NCBI GenBank assembly: GCA_016800925.1
Contig: JABCPU010000061.1
Location: forward strand, 1-64,000
DNA: 64,000 nt
Direction of reading: 5' to 3'
DNA from: Suillus spraguei
Taxonomy: Eukaryota > Basidiomycota > Agaricomycetes > Boletales > Suillaceae
This document shows, piece by piece, positions 1 to 10,799 of this stretch. Each line of letters opens with the position of its first letter. Within the stretch, counting starts at the first letter, position 1. A model generated the notes under the pieces. That model made no database searches. It was not told where the DNA came from and saw only the letters and a list, made by a program, of their open reading frames with translations. Position numbers and translations under genes: made by a program.

Positions 1-102
1 GGGATATCGTTTTGTTCTGTTTGCCCATCTTGGGGTCACGGTAGTAGTCACGGCATAACTAGTATTAGGTGAACCGTTACGTTGTCGTGTTCGTCACTTT
101 CG

Positions 103-110
103 TATATAAA
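103..110 (+). promoter_or_regulatory. TATA-like element upstream of the tRNA
   Basis: TATATAAA lies about 25 bp before the tRNA 5' end. This spacing is typical of TATA elements that help TFIIIB placement at some fungal tRNA genes. Assignment rests on position and sequence only. Confidence 0.4.
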
Positions 111-131
111 GAAATAACGTCAAGTCTTCAA

Positions 132-216
132 CCGATTAGCTCAGTTGGAAGAGCGCGAGACTGTAATGGATAAACAATTCATCTTGAGGTCGCCTGTTCG
201 AGCCAGGCAGGTCGGA
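132..216 (+). tRNA. tRNA-Tyr(GTA)-like gene with intron, possibly degenerate
   Basis: The sequence folds as a tyrosine tRNA. The D stem pairs 139-142 with 151-154. The anticodon stem and loop carry GTA at 163-165. A 14-nt intron (167-180) lies one base 3' of the anticodon, the usual nuclear position. The T arm GCCTG/CAGGC closes perfectly and the discriminator base is A216. The 5' acceptor strand is odd: only CCGAT precedes the two linker bases, where seven paired bases are expected, so about two bases are missing against the intact 3' strand 209-215. It may be a recently broken copy. A T-run terminator and an upstream TATA box suggest it was or is a transcription unit. Confidence 0.7.
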
Positions 217-232
217 CTATTACTTGAGCAAG

Positions 233-241
233 TTTTTTTTT
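233..241 (+). terminator. RNA polymerase III T-run terminator
   Basis: An uninterrupted run of about nine T residues begins 16 bp after the tRNA discriminator base. Runs of this kind terminate RNA polymerase III. Confidence 0.6.
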
Positions 242-2450
242 GTCAAAGTCAAGCTTGAGGGTGCCGAAGCTGACTGTCATTTTGCCGAACGCACTATTAT
301 GTACGAACATGGGCCAGGTTTGGCGACCCTTATAGCGGTGCTTGTGGTATCACAGGTGAACTCGAACGTTTAGAGTCGAGCAGCCCTCAGTCACTTTGCG
401 CCATGCCATCACGGTCATGGCGGCCCTGTAACAGTACCACTATACTTATAGTACCGCTTCAAGCTTCATTGACCCCAGTCACTCAGCCACAGATCCGCAT
501 ACTAGTTTCTTATCACCCATAGCGCCGTCAGCGTTTCCACCCAAACGTTATCCTAACACCATCGTTGAGGCGAGTATTCCGTAGTTCGTACTACTCTCTT
601 GCTGACTCGTGTAGTCCCTTTACTTAGGGAGCTTGGTTCGGGACATTCGACCATCATGTCAATGATCTCCTAAGTATTGGGGTGAGCACTAGACCACCCG
701 CGACAACCCACGGATACCCCACTTTAGCAAGCTCTCTGACCCCTACCCGTGCGGGTAGAGCCATCCCCGATGCCATCTATCCTACGTTCCGCCAGGTGTG
801 CACCTGGTAGCCCTCACCTATTTCATACATACCCTGGATGGCACGTATGGGTGTAATATAAAGGTAATACCACTGTGAGAAGCAACAAACCTACTCGTCA
901 CTAACGTCACTCTCTTCACCGTAACCAGTTCACAGCTCGAAAATTGTGTGATCTTTTGGCTCATGATCACACCGACACTTTCACAGGAATGGTTAGGATG
1001 CTCTGGCTCCCACTCACGCATAAAGACTTGGACATCACTTGCTCCAATGACATAGAGCAATTGAATGCGCAGAATAGAGCCCTACTACTGGAATTTGCCG
1101 AATGGTCGTGCAAGCCGTCACTCCCTCTGGAAATTTGAAGCTCTATCAAGGACCACCGACCAGACGAATAAACTCGCCATATGGCTGCAATCCCGTTCCC
1201 CCTAACAGGATAGTTTTTTTCAAGCGAAATTGCGTATGGTCGCGGTTTACAGCGAAGCTATCGTAGCTAACTCGTCTGGTCTCTCATTGTACTTTATCTC
1301 AAACGCTGGATACGGAGCCATCATATAGCACTGGATACTACAAATCGTATCTTCGCCAGTTTCAGGGTCAGCTGTATGTATGCACTCGTTCTCGCACGGA
1401 GGCTGGAGCATTCGTCTAGGAAGATGAGATGAACGCCCGCACCCGTGCTTGTTACCCTCGAATTCTTATGATCCGCAGCCGAAACCGAAACAGGTGGGTT
1501 CGATGTGCAGATCCCGATATCATCATCCACACCAAATTAATCGCCATCCCTTACCGCGCTGTCGTTGCTTTTACTCGAGGCCCGGTGAGAAAAAGGGAAG
1601 ACTTTACAAACGACTCAAGGTTCGTACAGCGGTGCTCGGACAGCAACTCAATGCCTACTGATTCGACCTGGAGAGACCCTGCCAGAGAAGAATCTGGATT
1701 TGTATTGCATGACAGAAATCTACTGTCGGAAGCAACTAGGGCGAACGAGTACAGACTCTTCCAGAAGCCCTCTTGAGCTCTCGGCTTTGCTACAAGTTCC
1801 GGGACCGGGAAGAGGTCAAGCCGTTATCGTCGTTTGAGCTGGCTAACCTGGCCTATGCGAACTCCGATGACGAACAAGTAATTGTCAATGCCTACAGTAG
1901 GAAGGATCTGCTTGAGAAGGAAAAGGCTATATGGGGGCGCGCTACGGCAGCTCTGCCAATAGCTTCTGGCCTCCACCCCCGCCAAAGTACAATAGGTGGG
2001 GATTTTGTCGCCAGCTCAGAGGTGTACAAGGCGGCACCAGCCTTCTATGCGCGCGTGGGCTTTTTTGATCTCCATATTCAGTCAAACTAGGATGAGGTTG
2101 ATTTACACGCACTCGCGAGGTTGTCATTGGTCAATGATAATGCATCGATGAACGTATCACTGAGTGCATGGTGTGCGTGTCCCCCTTAACCACCACCCAT
2201 TGCACACTTCCCAAGGATGTATTTCACGCCGAGCGGTTCACCGTTCTCGAAGCCAGAACAATTCACGAGACGGAGATGCTCAGAAAAACAATACAAGGAT
2301 GCCAACTTGAAGGCCCGAGAGAAGAGTGGACCAGATGTGGAACATATGTACACGCTCATCGACACGTACTCATCGACCATGTGCTATTTCCGTGCTAAGC
2401 GAGCCCCGGCGGGTGCATGTTCCCAAGGCAGGAGGGCTTGGGAGGTTTGT
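242..2450. other. Gene-poor stretch with no recognised gene
   Basis: Short ORFs occur on both strands (for example 1429-1776 and 1773-2090 on +). None shows a domain or consistent exon pattern that I recognise. The overlapping open frames at 1.4-2.1 kb could be remnants of an old gene. Confidence 0.4.
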
Positions 2451-3935
2451 GCTTTGTTCGGAGAAGTGTATAAGGAGATAGCGTTACGGATGCCCGTAGA
2501 CATAAGTCAGAAGATGGAGTTAAGTGGTTGGATCACGTTTGGATGAGATTGACTTGTGTTATGGCCAGCGATGAGTGTTAGAGCATTGCTGGCGGATTAT
2601 ATATAAGTAATAAAGTTAACGATGTACAAAGGATCCGATGTGAAGCTGAAGGAGTACACATTGCAGATTAAGACACTCACGAGCTACTGAAAGTCATCAT
2701 GTGCTGGCCTCCAGTAAATTTCAATTTCCTTGTGATTGATGATCCAGCTAAAGCAAGAGGGATTAAAGAAGGTTGGTCATAATGCGAGGAATGAATCGAC
2801 AGAGGCGAAACTATTTTCAACCGACACGTTGTCAGACAGTATTAACTAGAGCGAGATATGTAATGAACTTGGAGCACGATGGTGGGGAACAGCAAAAAGG
2901 TATGAGGTTGGCACTGAGGCCTGAGAGAGTAGCCGGGTCATCTTCTTCCACCTCCATTCCACAGGAGAAAGACCGCACAGCCCGATTGTGGAAGGCAAGC
3001 AACGAAGCTTCTGACAAGATCTTTAGATTTCCTGATTATTCGTGTGTCTAGAAAATGATCAGAAGTGGTCAGCGATACGGAAGCTTGAAATTTGTCAATC
3101 AGAAATGATGGCAAGGGCATCAGAAAAATTCTTCTGCAAAAATTTCTTGTGCGACGCGCGGAACATCGAAACAGACCTATAGAAAATGTTCGATCAAGAA
3201 GGAAATAGTACCCGATAGATGCCAAAGGCAGCAGGAGCAATGCATAATTCGAGGATGAGGCTCCTTGAGTCCTCATCTCCCACTTTTATTCCATAGAAAA
3301 ATCGTGCAACCCACTTGTTCGCAGGCAGACAGAGACTGACGTCTATCTGTATAGAAAAGACTGCATCAGATTCCTTGACTACTCGCGTTCAGGGGGATTA
3401 CTACTTATAACTTCCACTGCAGTGACTTGTCCTCCGAAGGTGTAAAATTTGCCAATACAAACGGAGGTAAAGGCCGCCGTAAAGGTGAGAGCTGATGGAC
3501 CTATTGTTCTCTAGCGCTGCGCCCACACTGAGTCACTCCCGAGTCCTTTGCCATACGGAGCACCAAAAAAATACCTATAACATCCTTACATAAGATCGCA
3601 ACCAATACAAGTTTCTGCCAAATAAAATAGCAGAGACATAATTTTGGTCTTCTGTTGCAGCGAGAAGATGGAATTCACTCATGCGATTTGTCGTGATGAT
3701 GAATTGATGATGAAGGTTATTGGCTGATGTTGTTTGACCTACCTCGGTTGTCACCTGCGCCACAAACTGTACCGTGAATTTGGCTCTGCCATCAACTTTG
3801 CTGAATTCAACTACTTATCGATTGTGGACCTTGACTTGAAATATACAAACAATGGTGTCGTGCTAGTTTAAAAGCTAGCTCAGGTTTGCGCATTCTTATT
3901 CTCCAAGTTCAAACGTTCACTTAGTCCCCATCATC
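2450..3935 (+). repeat. Upstream flank of duplicated FunK1 unit A
   Basis: This non-coding block is collinear with 14310-15778, and from about 2940 onward with 9833-10799. Shared landmarks include the stretch around 2554-2580 repeated near 14420-14445, the segment around 3050-3190, and the last 150 bp before the start codon. The three copies differ by many substitutions and small indels, so the duplication is not recent. It presumably carries the FunK1 promoters, since all three are nearly identical over the final 60-100 bp. Confidence 0.7.
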
Positions 3936-6461
3936 ATGACCGACAATGCTGGCGCCACCGTACTCAAGACACCTCCCCGTAACTCTGCCTTGTCTGGCGA
4001 GGTCAAGTCCACCCCACTCGCAGCTGGTTCCGCTGTTGTCAGCGAACATATCAGCACTGTAGGCCTTCAGTGCGTCAACACTTTTGTTCTCGTTAACATC
4101 ACCCATACTAAACTTCGCCATCCACGCAGAGTTAATAATGTCCGCCCATGGATTGCGAGGGATGTCGAAAACTTCGAGAAATGTGAGGCGGATACGATGC
4201 TGCAGGAGCTCCTTGCAATGTGCACAGGTTTCTCTCAGTCCCTTTCTGCCAGCGAGAAATCAACGCTACTTGAGAACTCCCTTGAAGCTGTCCTGCCTAT
4301 CTGTAATGTTGGGGTTGTGGCGCAGGAAATAAAGGGACACCTGACTGACTTGTAAGTCAACGCTTTGAATGGTGCGAGAGAACACTGACGCCATTATCAA
4401 GTTGTGATATCAAGCGTGAAGTATCGACATATGATCCTTTCGTCAGAGCCGCTAACCTTGCACTCCGCGAACTGAGCGACGTGAAAGTACCTGGAATACC
4501 TGCGTTTAAGGTCGACGACAAAACTAACATCCTACTTCACGTCAATGATCCGATGCCTATATACCAAGACCACCAAGGCAAACAGTCCGAACGCAAGCCT
4601 GATATGTCGTCGTCTCTCGTCAAACTGCTCTGAGTGCCACAAAAGCACACCACACTCAAGAGTCTCGAGTTCTTACCGAGACGGCGTGCAAGGCACCCAA
4701 GATAACTTTCAATGGACCAATGTTCGATCAACGTTGGAGTTGAAACGCCCACGGAGGTCTCTGGCTCATCCGCCAGCCGCTTATAATACAAATTACGTTG
4801 TTCCTGCTCCTTCTGTGCAATATATGGAATATAGGAAGGACACGAACGGTCCTGCTCAGCCAACAAGCTCAACATCTGCCGTCAGGTCTTCCCAGAACTC
4901 CAAGAAGCATCGAATGAATGTAAGTTGTAGTATGTCCATCCTCTGCTTCCTTATTGACGTGTGCGAGACAGTGAGACCCTCATCGCAGCAACGCAGCAAA
5001 GGAATCAAGCGCAAGCGAGCCAATGACGATGAGAACCAGACCACCGAAGAAAAAGAGAAGGAATCGGCGAAACCTCCTCATCCCATTGTCCAGAACGGCC
5101 TGTACGCCGCGGAAATGTTCGCGGCTCATATTGCGCGGCAATCCGTCATCTCGTTTATAGTAAACAGTAAGCTGATGAGATATTGTTAAACTGGCATCAA
5201 ACTAAAATCTCGTTGCAGACGATTACATTTACGTCTGGTTTTTTGATCGTGAGAATACGATTCAAGGCGCTGCCATCAACTTCATTCAGGACCTTCCACG
5301 GTTTTTGGTCTTGCTTCTCATCATGCAGCGGATGGGATACGAACAATGGGGCCTTAACGCAGTATTTGAGCCTGAGCCCGGATTTTCGGGCAAGGTGATG
5401 GTCGAGGATACGGGAATCGACCTCGAATTGGATGTGAAGTCTGACGAGCGCGTAACTCATTTCGGTATACGCGGACGTGCGACTACCGTGTTTCCAGTAA
5501 AGAGCGAGGCACTATCAGAACTGCCGCGGGATCGCCATTTCTATAACGAATTCCCTGAACTGGTCGCCAAGCTCTATTGGCCAGAAGAGACGCGTCAGAG
5601 CGAGCCAGACATCCTCGAAGAGGTCTACAAGATTGCGCAAACAGATCCGGATGTGCAGGGTCACGTCCCAGAGTTGGTCTGGTTCCACAAGTTTAAAGGA
5701 ACATCCACGTCCAAAATCAGAATCGCACTAGGATTGAAGGACGCCGAAGAGGCCGAACAAGGCAGCCGTGCTCTGTATATTATCGTGTTCAGAAAGCTCA
5801 TCCCGATCACCACGCTTTCCGGCAAGGAATTCCTTGATGCGTGGTGGCAAATTGTAAAGTGTAAGTCTTCCCCCCCTTGCCCTGCTCATTATCATTCATC
5901 CACTACTCCGACAGGCCATCGGGCCCTCTGGAAAGGAGGCGTGCTTCATCGGGATGTCAGCCCTAGCAATCTCATGGTATACCGCTTACGCGGTAATTCA
6001 TTGGCGTTCTCAACGACTATGACTTGTCTTCGTTTAAACGTGATGGTCCCAGCAGCCTCGAACGCACAGGAACGGTACCATTCATGGCAGTACATCTTCT
6101 CACAGTAGAAGCCATCGCAGGCAAGGTCGAGCACCTGTACGCGCATGATGCTGAATCGTTCATCTGGGTCCTTATGTGGGTCTGTCTTCGGTATGAAGGT
6201 GGGAAGCTCCTCAGCAAGAACAGACCACTAGAACACTGGCTAAAGTTAGATGCTCATGGATGCAGAAAGGAAAAGAACGAGATCAGTCGATTGGGGCTTG
6301 CTGCCGTGAGTCCATCGCGATCGCATGAAGTGTCCTGGGAAGTCGTAAAGAAGTGTTTTATGGGGGTTCACTTGCTTTACACCCCGCTGGGGTACCGCAA
6401 AGTGGACGATAAATCAGCGTTCGAGCTATTGCTCGAGGAGCCTATGCAGGGGTATTTGTAA
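3936..6461 (+). pseudogene. FunK1 fungal protein kinase, copy A (frameshifted)
   Basis: By alignment with intact copy B the exons are 3936-4069, 4130-4351, 4402-4919, 4972-5166, 5219-5860 and 5915-6461. It encodes a kinase of the fungal FunK1 type, an expanded family in mushroom fungi of unknown substrate. A beta-3 lysine motif (LVAKLYW) and the catalytic loop HRDVSPSNL are readable. Four single-base losses relative to B are visible, near 4606, 4701, 4899 and 5995. The first gives a stop at 4631-4633. The second does not restore the frame. The third does. The last shifts the frame between the catalytic loop and the DYD metal-binding motif. Unless these are assembly errors, the copy is dead. 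Confidence 0.85.
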
Positions 6462-6524
6462 GGAGACGGCCAGTCTTCTGCAGGATATGTTTACACATAG
6501 TTGAGGGATAAGTAAAGCCATCGA

Positions 6525-6660
6525 AGGGTGACGGATTCTTGGCTTGTATGTGAAGAAGGCAGCACTTGTATATTGGCGGTAACGAGGTTGGCTCATACAA
6601 GTAAGAGGTGACCTCATGTGTCAAATATAATATGAAGCATAACTTACTATACTAATACAA
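6525..6660 (+). repeat. 3' flank of FunK1 unit A, shared with unit C
   Basis: This short non-coding segment resembles 18236-18350 downstream of copy C: both hold the pattern 'gattcttg...gaaggcagc...gaggcttggctcata'-like blocks in the same order. Copy B diverges from both soon after 13395. It marks where the duplication units end. Confidence 0.5.
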
Positions 6661-7189
6661 TTGTGGGTTTCTCATAACAAACTGCAGCTGTGAGTGTCTC
6701 TCTGACAGGCCGGTCAAGTTGACATGCTGAACTTTGCATACCGTGACTGAGTGGTTCCTTCTTACTATCCATTGGCGCTAGGCAAGGTGCCCCTCTCTCA
6801 GATGAGTGCCAAGTCGTCCCTCAACGTTTCCATCATCATCTAGGGAGTTTTCCACAACACTAGACTCAATATCCATACATCCATTCGATCTCACTTGAGT
6901 AGCTCTTACACCCTATAATTTCAATCACTGGATAGCCGGTGGCAGAGTTTGATCATCTTGTTACCCAGCTCATCGCTATTGGACAGACTTAGTACTACGC
7001 CAAATCACGATTCCATTACCTGCCCTCGAAACATTCAAGTTGCAGCTTGGTCTTTAATCCTTGGATCAGCATCTTCAGTTATTCTGTTCATCTCACTGTC
7101 CGTATTGCAATTATCATCATTCTCCTATCAAGTGTCCATGTCAGTATACTTATCTTCTCTCATAGTCTAATCTCATTAATAGGTATTGA
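6661..7189. other. Intergenic sequence, possible 5' part of the decayed NACHT gene
   Basis: No RNA gene is seen. A weak open stretch at 6949-7170 immediately precedes recognisable NACHT-family sequence on the same strand. It may be its ruined 5' exon and intron, but no domain can be read. Confidence 0.3.
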
Positions 7190-8500
7190 ATTTATCTGAA
7201 GGAACTTGGGAGAAGTTGTCCCAGGTCACTGTCAAGGGTGTTGAACATAACTTTCGTGAACGTCATCCCCATCCAAAATATTTGAAAGGGTGGCCGATCT
7301 CAAGAACCTCAACGACACTTGCGGATTATTAGACAAGAAAGAAAAAAGTCGAATCATTTGGCTGCACGGCACAGTGGGCGTTGGAAAGTCTTTCTTCGCA
7401 TTCACTGTAGCTGAAAGGACGAAAGGATTGAAAGTGAGAGAGCAGAGCATGTAGACGACTCGCATGAAAATTATTTTTCTCCCGCAAGCACACGAAATGG
7501 CGCACGACCGGTTATTTATTTGCGACGCTAGCCAGGACGCATGTAAATAGAGCTATCCTTGAGAACCCTGCTCTTTTAGACTCTGACAAGTCTGTTCGCG
7601 ATCAGATGGAAGGCTTATTTCAATATTTCTCTCAGGAACCTTGGATATAGACTCCAAATGCGGCAGTCCATGGATGCACATCCGAAACCCTCGATCAACC
7701 CGGGTTCGAATTGCTTGATGAAGATAAATCCTAAAGCGAGCTCGCTGAACTCATATCCCTGCTCGCTCAAGCCCTCCACGATCCTGAACTGCCCGTGACC
7801 CACATTCTAATCACAAATCGCTCAGAAGGGCATATTCGTGAAGTTATGCACAACGAACATGTCCGCCCGCTGGTGGGCGAGATGTTAGTGAATATTTCTA
7901 GGGTGGTGTTACTACCATCTCGCTAGAAGGCGCAGATGTCAATGAAGATATCTATCATTTCTTGGAGGATTCCCTCAGCAAGCTGCAACTGCGCTATTTC
8001 ACTTTCCTGCAGCCAACAATGGCTCAACTTGAACGGCTAGCGAGCCTAGCAGTTAGACGTTTGATCATGGCAATGGCAACTACGATAATGAAGTTCATTG
8101 ATGATCGAGACAACGACCAACTTGGACTCATGCTGTCCTTGCCTTGCAGATCCTCTCACGATCTCATAAATATCGGAACTTCTTGGCCGTCAAGGCAGGG
8201 ACGTAGAGAAAGTGCTGGTGTAGCTACGGTCCGTGAATATTTATCACTCGTCCATTCACGACTATTTTTCCCATCGCTCAGACTACAGCCTCCGCCAGGT
8301 ACGATACATCACATCATCGGACTTTCTACCTTTCTCCACTTAATGGTACGCGAGATTTCAGCAAGCCTGGCCCTCCTGCATGCGCTCCCAGAATTAAAGA
8401 AGCATATCCAGGCTATGCAACCCGAGGATCCCCAGAATTGAAAACACTCGTTGTCCTTCGTGTCTCAGCCACCATAGCTAATGCAAGTGCTTATAACTTT
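7190..8500 (+). pseudogene. Decayed NACHT/STAND NTPase gene
   Basis: Read across frames, the segment matches the NACHT genes at 46-50 kb and 54-57 kb in order. First comes the pre-NTPase segment (KLSQVTVKGVEHNFRERHPH, about 7210-7280), then a Walker A motif HGTVGVGKS (about 7362-7390), then decayed NTPase sequence with an SRSE-like sensor region rewritten as NRSE near 7815. Next is the helical region with KFIDD (about 8090), and finally LPELKKHIQAMQPEDPQN just before 8441. Several frameshifts and stops separate these blocks, so no protein of normal length could be made. It lies on the opposite strand to the other NACHT copies. P-loop NTPases of this type act as NOD-like receptors in fungi. 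Confidence 0.75.
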
Positions 8501-8579
8501 GTTACGGCTTCGGGGGAAATACCGTTGAGAGTTCTGGCTCGATACCCTTGACTGGTGTAACTAGCTAGAACTGAAGAGT

Positions 8580-9052
8580 AAAGGATTGGTTGCTCAGGAT
8601 GGATGGATGGACTGGCTGTTGACCGACGGGGGGGGGGGGGGGGGGGAAGAGTGGTTGTGGACAAGGGGGCGAGAGATTGGTGGAGACAAAGACTGGGCGG
8701 AATTGGCTACAGAAAGAGACCGGGCTGCAGACAGAGGTTGGACGAGACTGACTGCTGACCGACGAGGGAAAGAGTAGTTGCAGAGCTAGAAGGCGCACTA
8801 TTGGCTGCAGACAGACGCCGGACGAAACTGGCTGCAGATAGAGGCTGGCTAAAATTGGCTGCAGACAAATACCGTACCGCGGATAGATGCTGGATGCGAC
8901 TTACTGCAGACGGATCACGGACTGCAGACAAAGGCCGGGCAGGATTGGCTGCAGACAGATGCTGGACGAGACTAGCTGCCGACCGACGGGGGGAAAGACT
9001 GGCTACGGACAGGGGACAGGAAAAACTGGCTACAGACAAAGGTCACCTTTAA
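8580..9052 (+). repeat. Decayed 27-bp repeat array (tail of the 7.2-kb NACHT relic)
   Basis: Imperfect units related to GACTGGCTGCAGAC recur roughly every 27 bp. They read as GRTKLAAD/DWLQT-type peptides depending on frame. This is the same repeat that follows the NACHT domain in the two large genes on the right arm, here degenerated. Several units have lost the PstI-like CTGCAG core. Confidence 0.7.
8628..8646 (+). repeat. Poly-G homopolymer (19 nt)
   Basis: Nineteen consecutive G residues interrupt the decayed repeat array. The tract fits slippage inside a GACGGGGG-containing unit, a form of which also appears near 8985. It is also a place where sequencing is least reliable. Confidence 0.8.
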
Positions 9053-9832
9053 TGCACCCCGGCTATCCTTGGTTCCGCCTCCCCAGCAATACTCATCCTC
9101 ACCCTCCTAACAATATCTCCGGTATATACGAATAGTAAAGACCGTTCCCGATATCTTTGATCAAGACATCGGATTAGTAATGACTGATGTGTGACTATGT
9201 GCGCAAGAGAGAGAACAACAGGGGAACTCACCCGGCCATAATAAACAGATTCTACATGACAGAAATGAATGATTTCAAGTTGCCAGCTTTCTGAATCCAA
9301 TTCATTCGTAAGTATTTCTTGAAGCGTCGACGTCTTATCACTCCAGAATGATATTCTGCGAAGTGGTAAAGCTCAACAGGGTTTGGAGCAGGGCACAAAT
9401 ATGCCCTCGAAACACTATCTCGTGGTGGCAATACCTCATGACATAAATTGAAAGCCATCGAAAGAAACTCAGGCCCGTTAGCCTCGTCTCAAGGCCTGAA
9501 CAAGAAAAAAACACGCTTCCCAGTTCCCACACTAAGAAAGGTATGAAATAGAAACATCGAAAAGCCAAACGACACTGTAATCACGACGTCTCTCATAATA
9601 GACCAGTATTAAGATCTCCGAGCGCTGAAGAACCAGAAGCGGAATTTCCGGAGGCGATAACAGTCCTCAACGTTGGGGTATGGACATCGTATTGTTTTTG
9701 ACATCAACATGGAAAGTGGGGGGGTGTAAGCATGTCCGGTGATGCGATCCATGCTCAAGTGCCCTGCCGAATCTGCAGGTTCGTTGTCAGAACAATTCGT
9801 ATCAGCGTCTGTAAATGTGGCGCTGTCTCTCA
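9053..9832. other. Intergenic, no gene recognised
   Basis: Short ORFs on the minus strand (9252-9458 and 9338-9568) have no recognisable domain, and nothing is supported as a gene. Sequence similarity to the FunK1 upstream flanks starts near its right end. Confidence 0.35.
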
Positions 9833-10799
9833 CTTCCATTCCACAGAAGAAACCTACACAGCCCGGTTGCGGAAGGCAGAAGCTTCTGATAGGACCTTCA
9901 GATTTCTTGATTATTTGTGTGGTTAGGAAATGATCAGAAGTGGTCGGCGATATGAAAGTTTGTAAATCAGAAGATAGAGGCAAGGGCCCATCAGTAAAAT
10001 TCTTCTCCAAAATTTTCTTGTGCGACGCGCGGAACGTTGAAATAGACCTATAGAAAATGTTCAATTCGAAAAGAAATAGTACTCAAAGGCAACAACGGCA
10101 GGATACATGATTCGAGGATGTGTGATTTCCAGGCCCCCGGGCCTGAGTCATCATCGATGCATCTCCCACTTCATTCCATAGAAAAAATCGCAGACACTAG
10201 TACTGGAGACTCGTGCATCTAAAAGTCCATCTGTATAGAAAGACCGCATCAGATTCCTTGACTACTCACGTTCAGGGGGACTGCTTACAACTTCAAGCGA
10301 CTTGTCCTCCAAGAGTGTAAAAATTTTCAATACAAAAGGAGGTAAAGCCGTAAAGGCCACTGTGAAACTGTGAGCTACTGGCGGCTTATTGTTCACCAGC
10401 GCTGCGCCCACACCGAGTCACTCCTTTGCTGGGCCGCCATACGGAGCACAAAAAGATGCGAAGTCCTTGAGATCATCGTAACCATACCAAATAAAACAGC
10501 AGAGATGCATAATTTTAATCTTCTGTTGACAAAAGCGAGAAGATGGAATTCACTCATGCGATTTGTCGTGTTGATGAATTGATGAATGAATGTTTGTTTA
10601 CATAACTTCGGTTGTCACCTGCGCCACAAACTGTACCGTGAATTTGGCTCTGCCATCAACTTCGCTGAATTCAACTACTTATCGATTGTGGACCTTGACT
10701 TGAAATATACAAACAATGGTGTTGTGCTAGTTTAAAAGCTAGCTCAGGTTTGCGCATTCTTATTCTCCAAGTTTAAACGTTCATTCAGTCCCCATCATC
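9833..10799 (+). repeat. Upstream flank of duplicated FunK1 unit B
   Basis: This block is collinear with 2940-3935 and with the right part of 14310-15778. Conserved blocks include the stretch around 9933-10070 and the promoter-proximal 150 bp. It is shorter than the A and C flanks, so the left breakpoint of unit B lies inside the ancestral flank. Confidence 0.7.

Noticed and set aside
1429..2090. Overlapping plus-strand ORFs as a real gene
   Set aside because: No domain, no convincing splice sites and no second copy in the window. Kept only as a possible relic.
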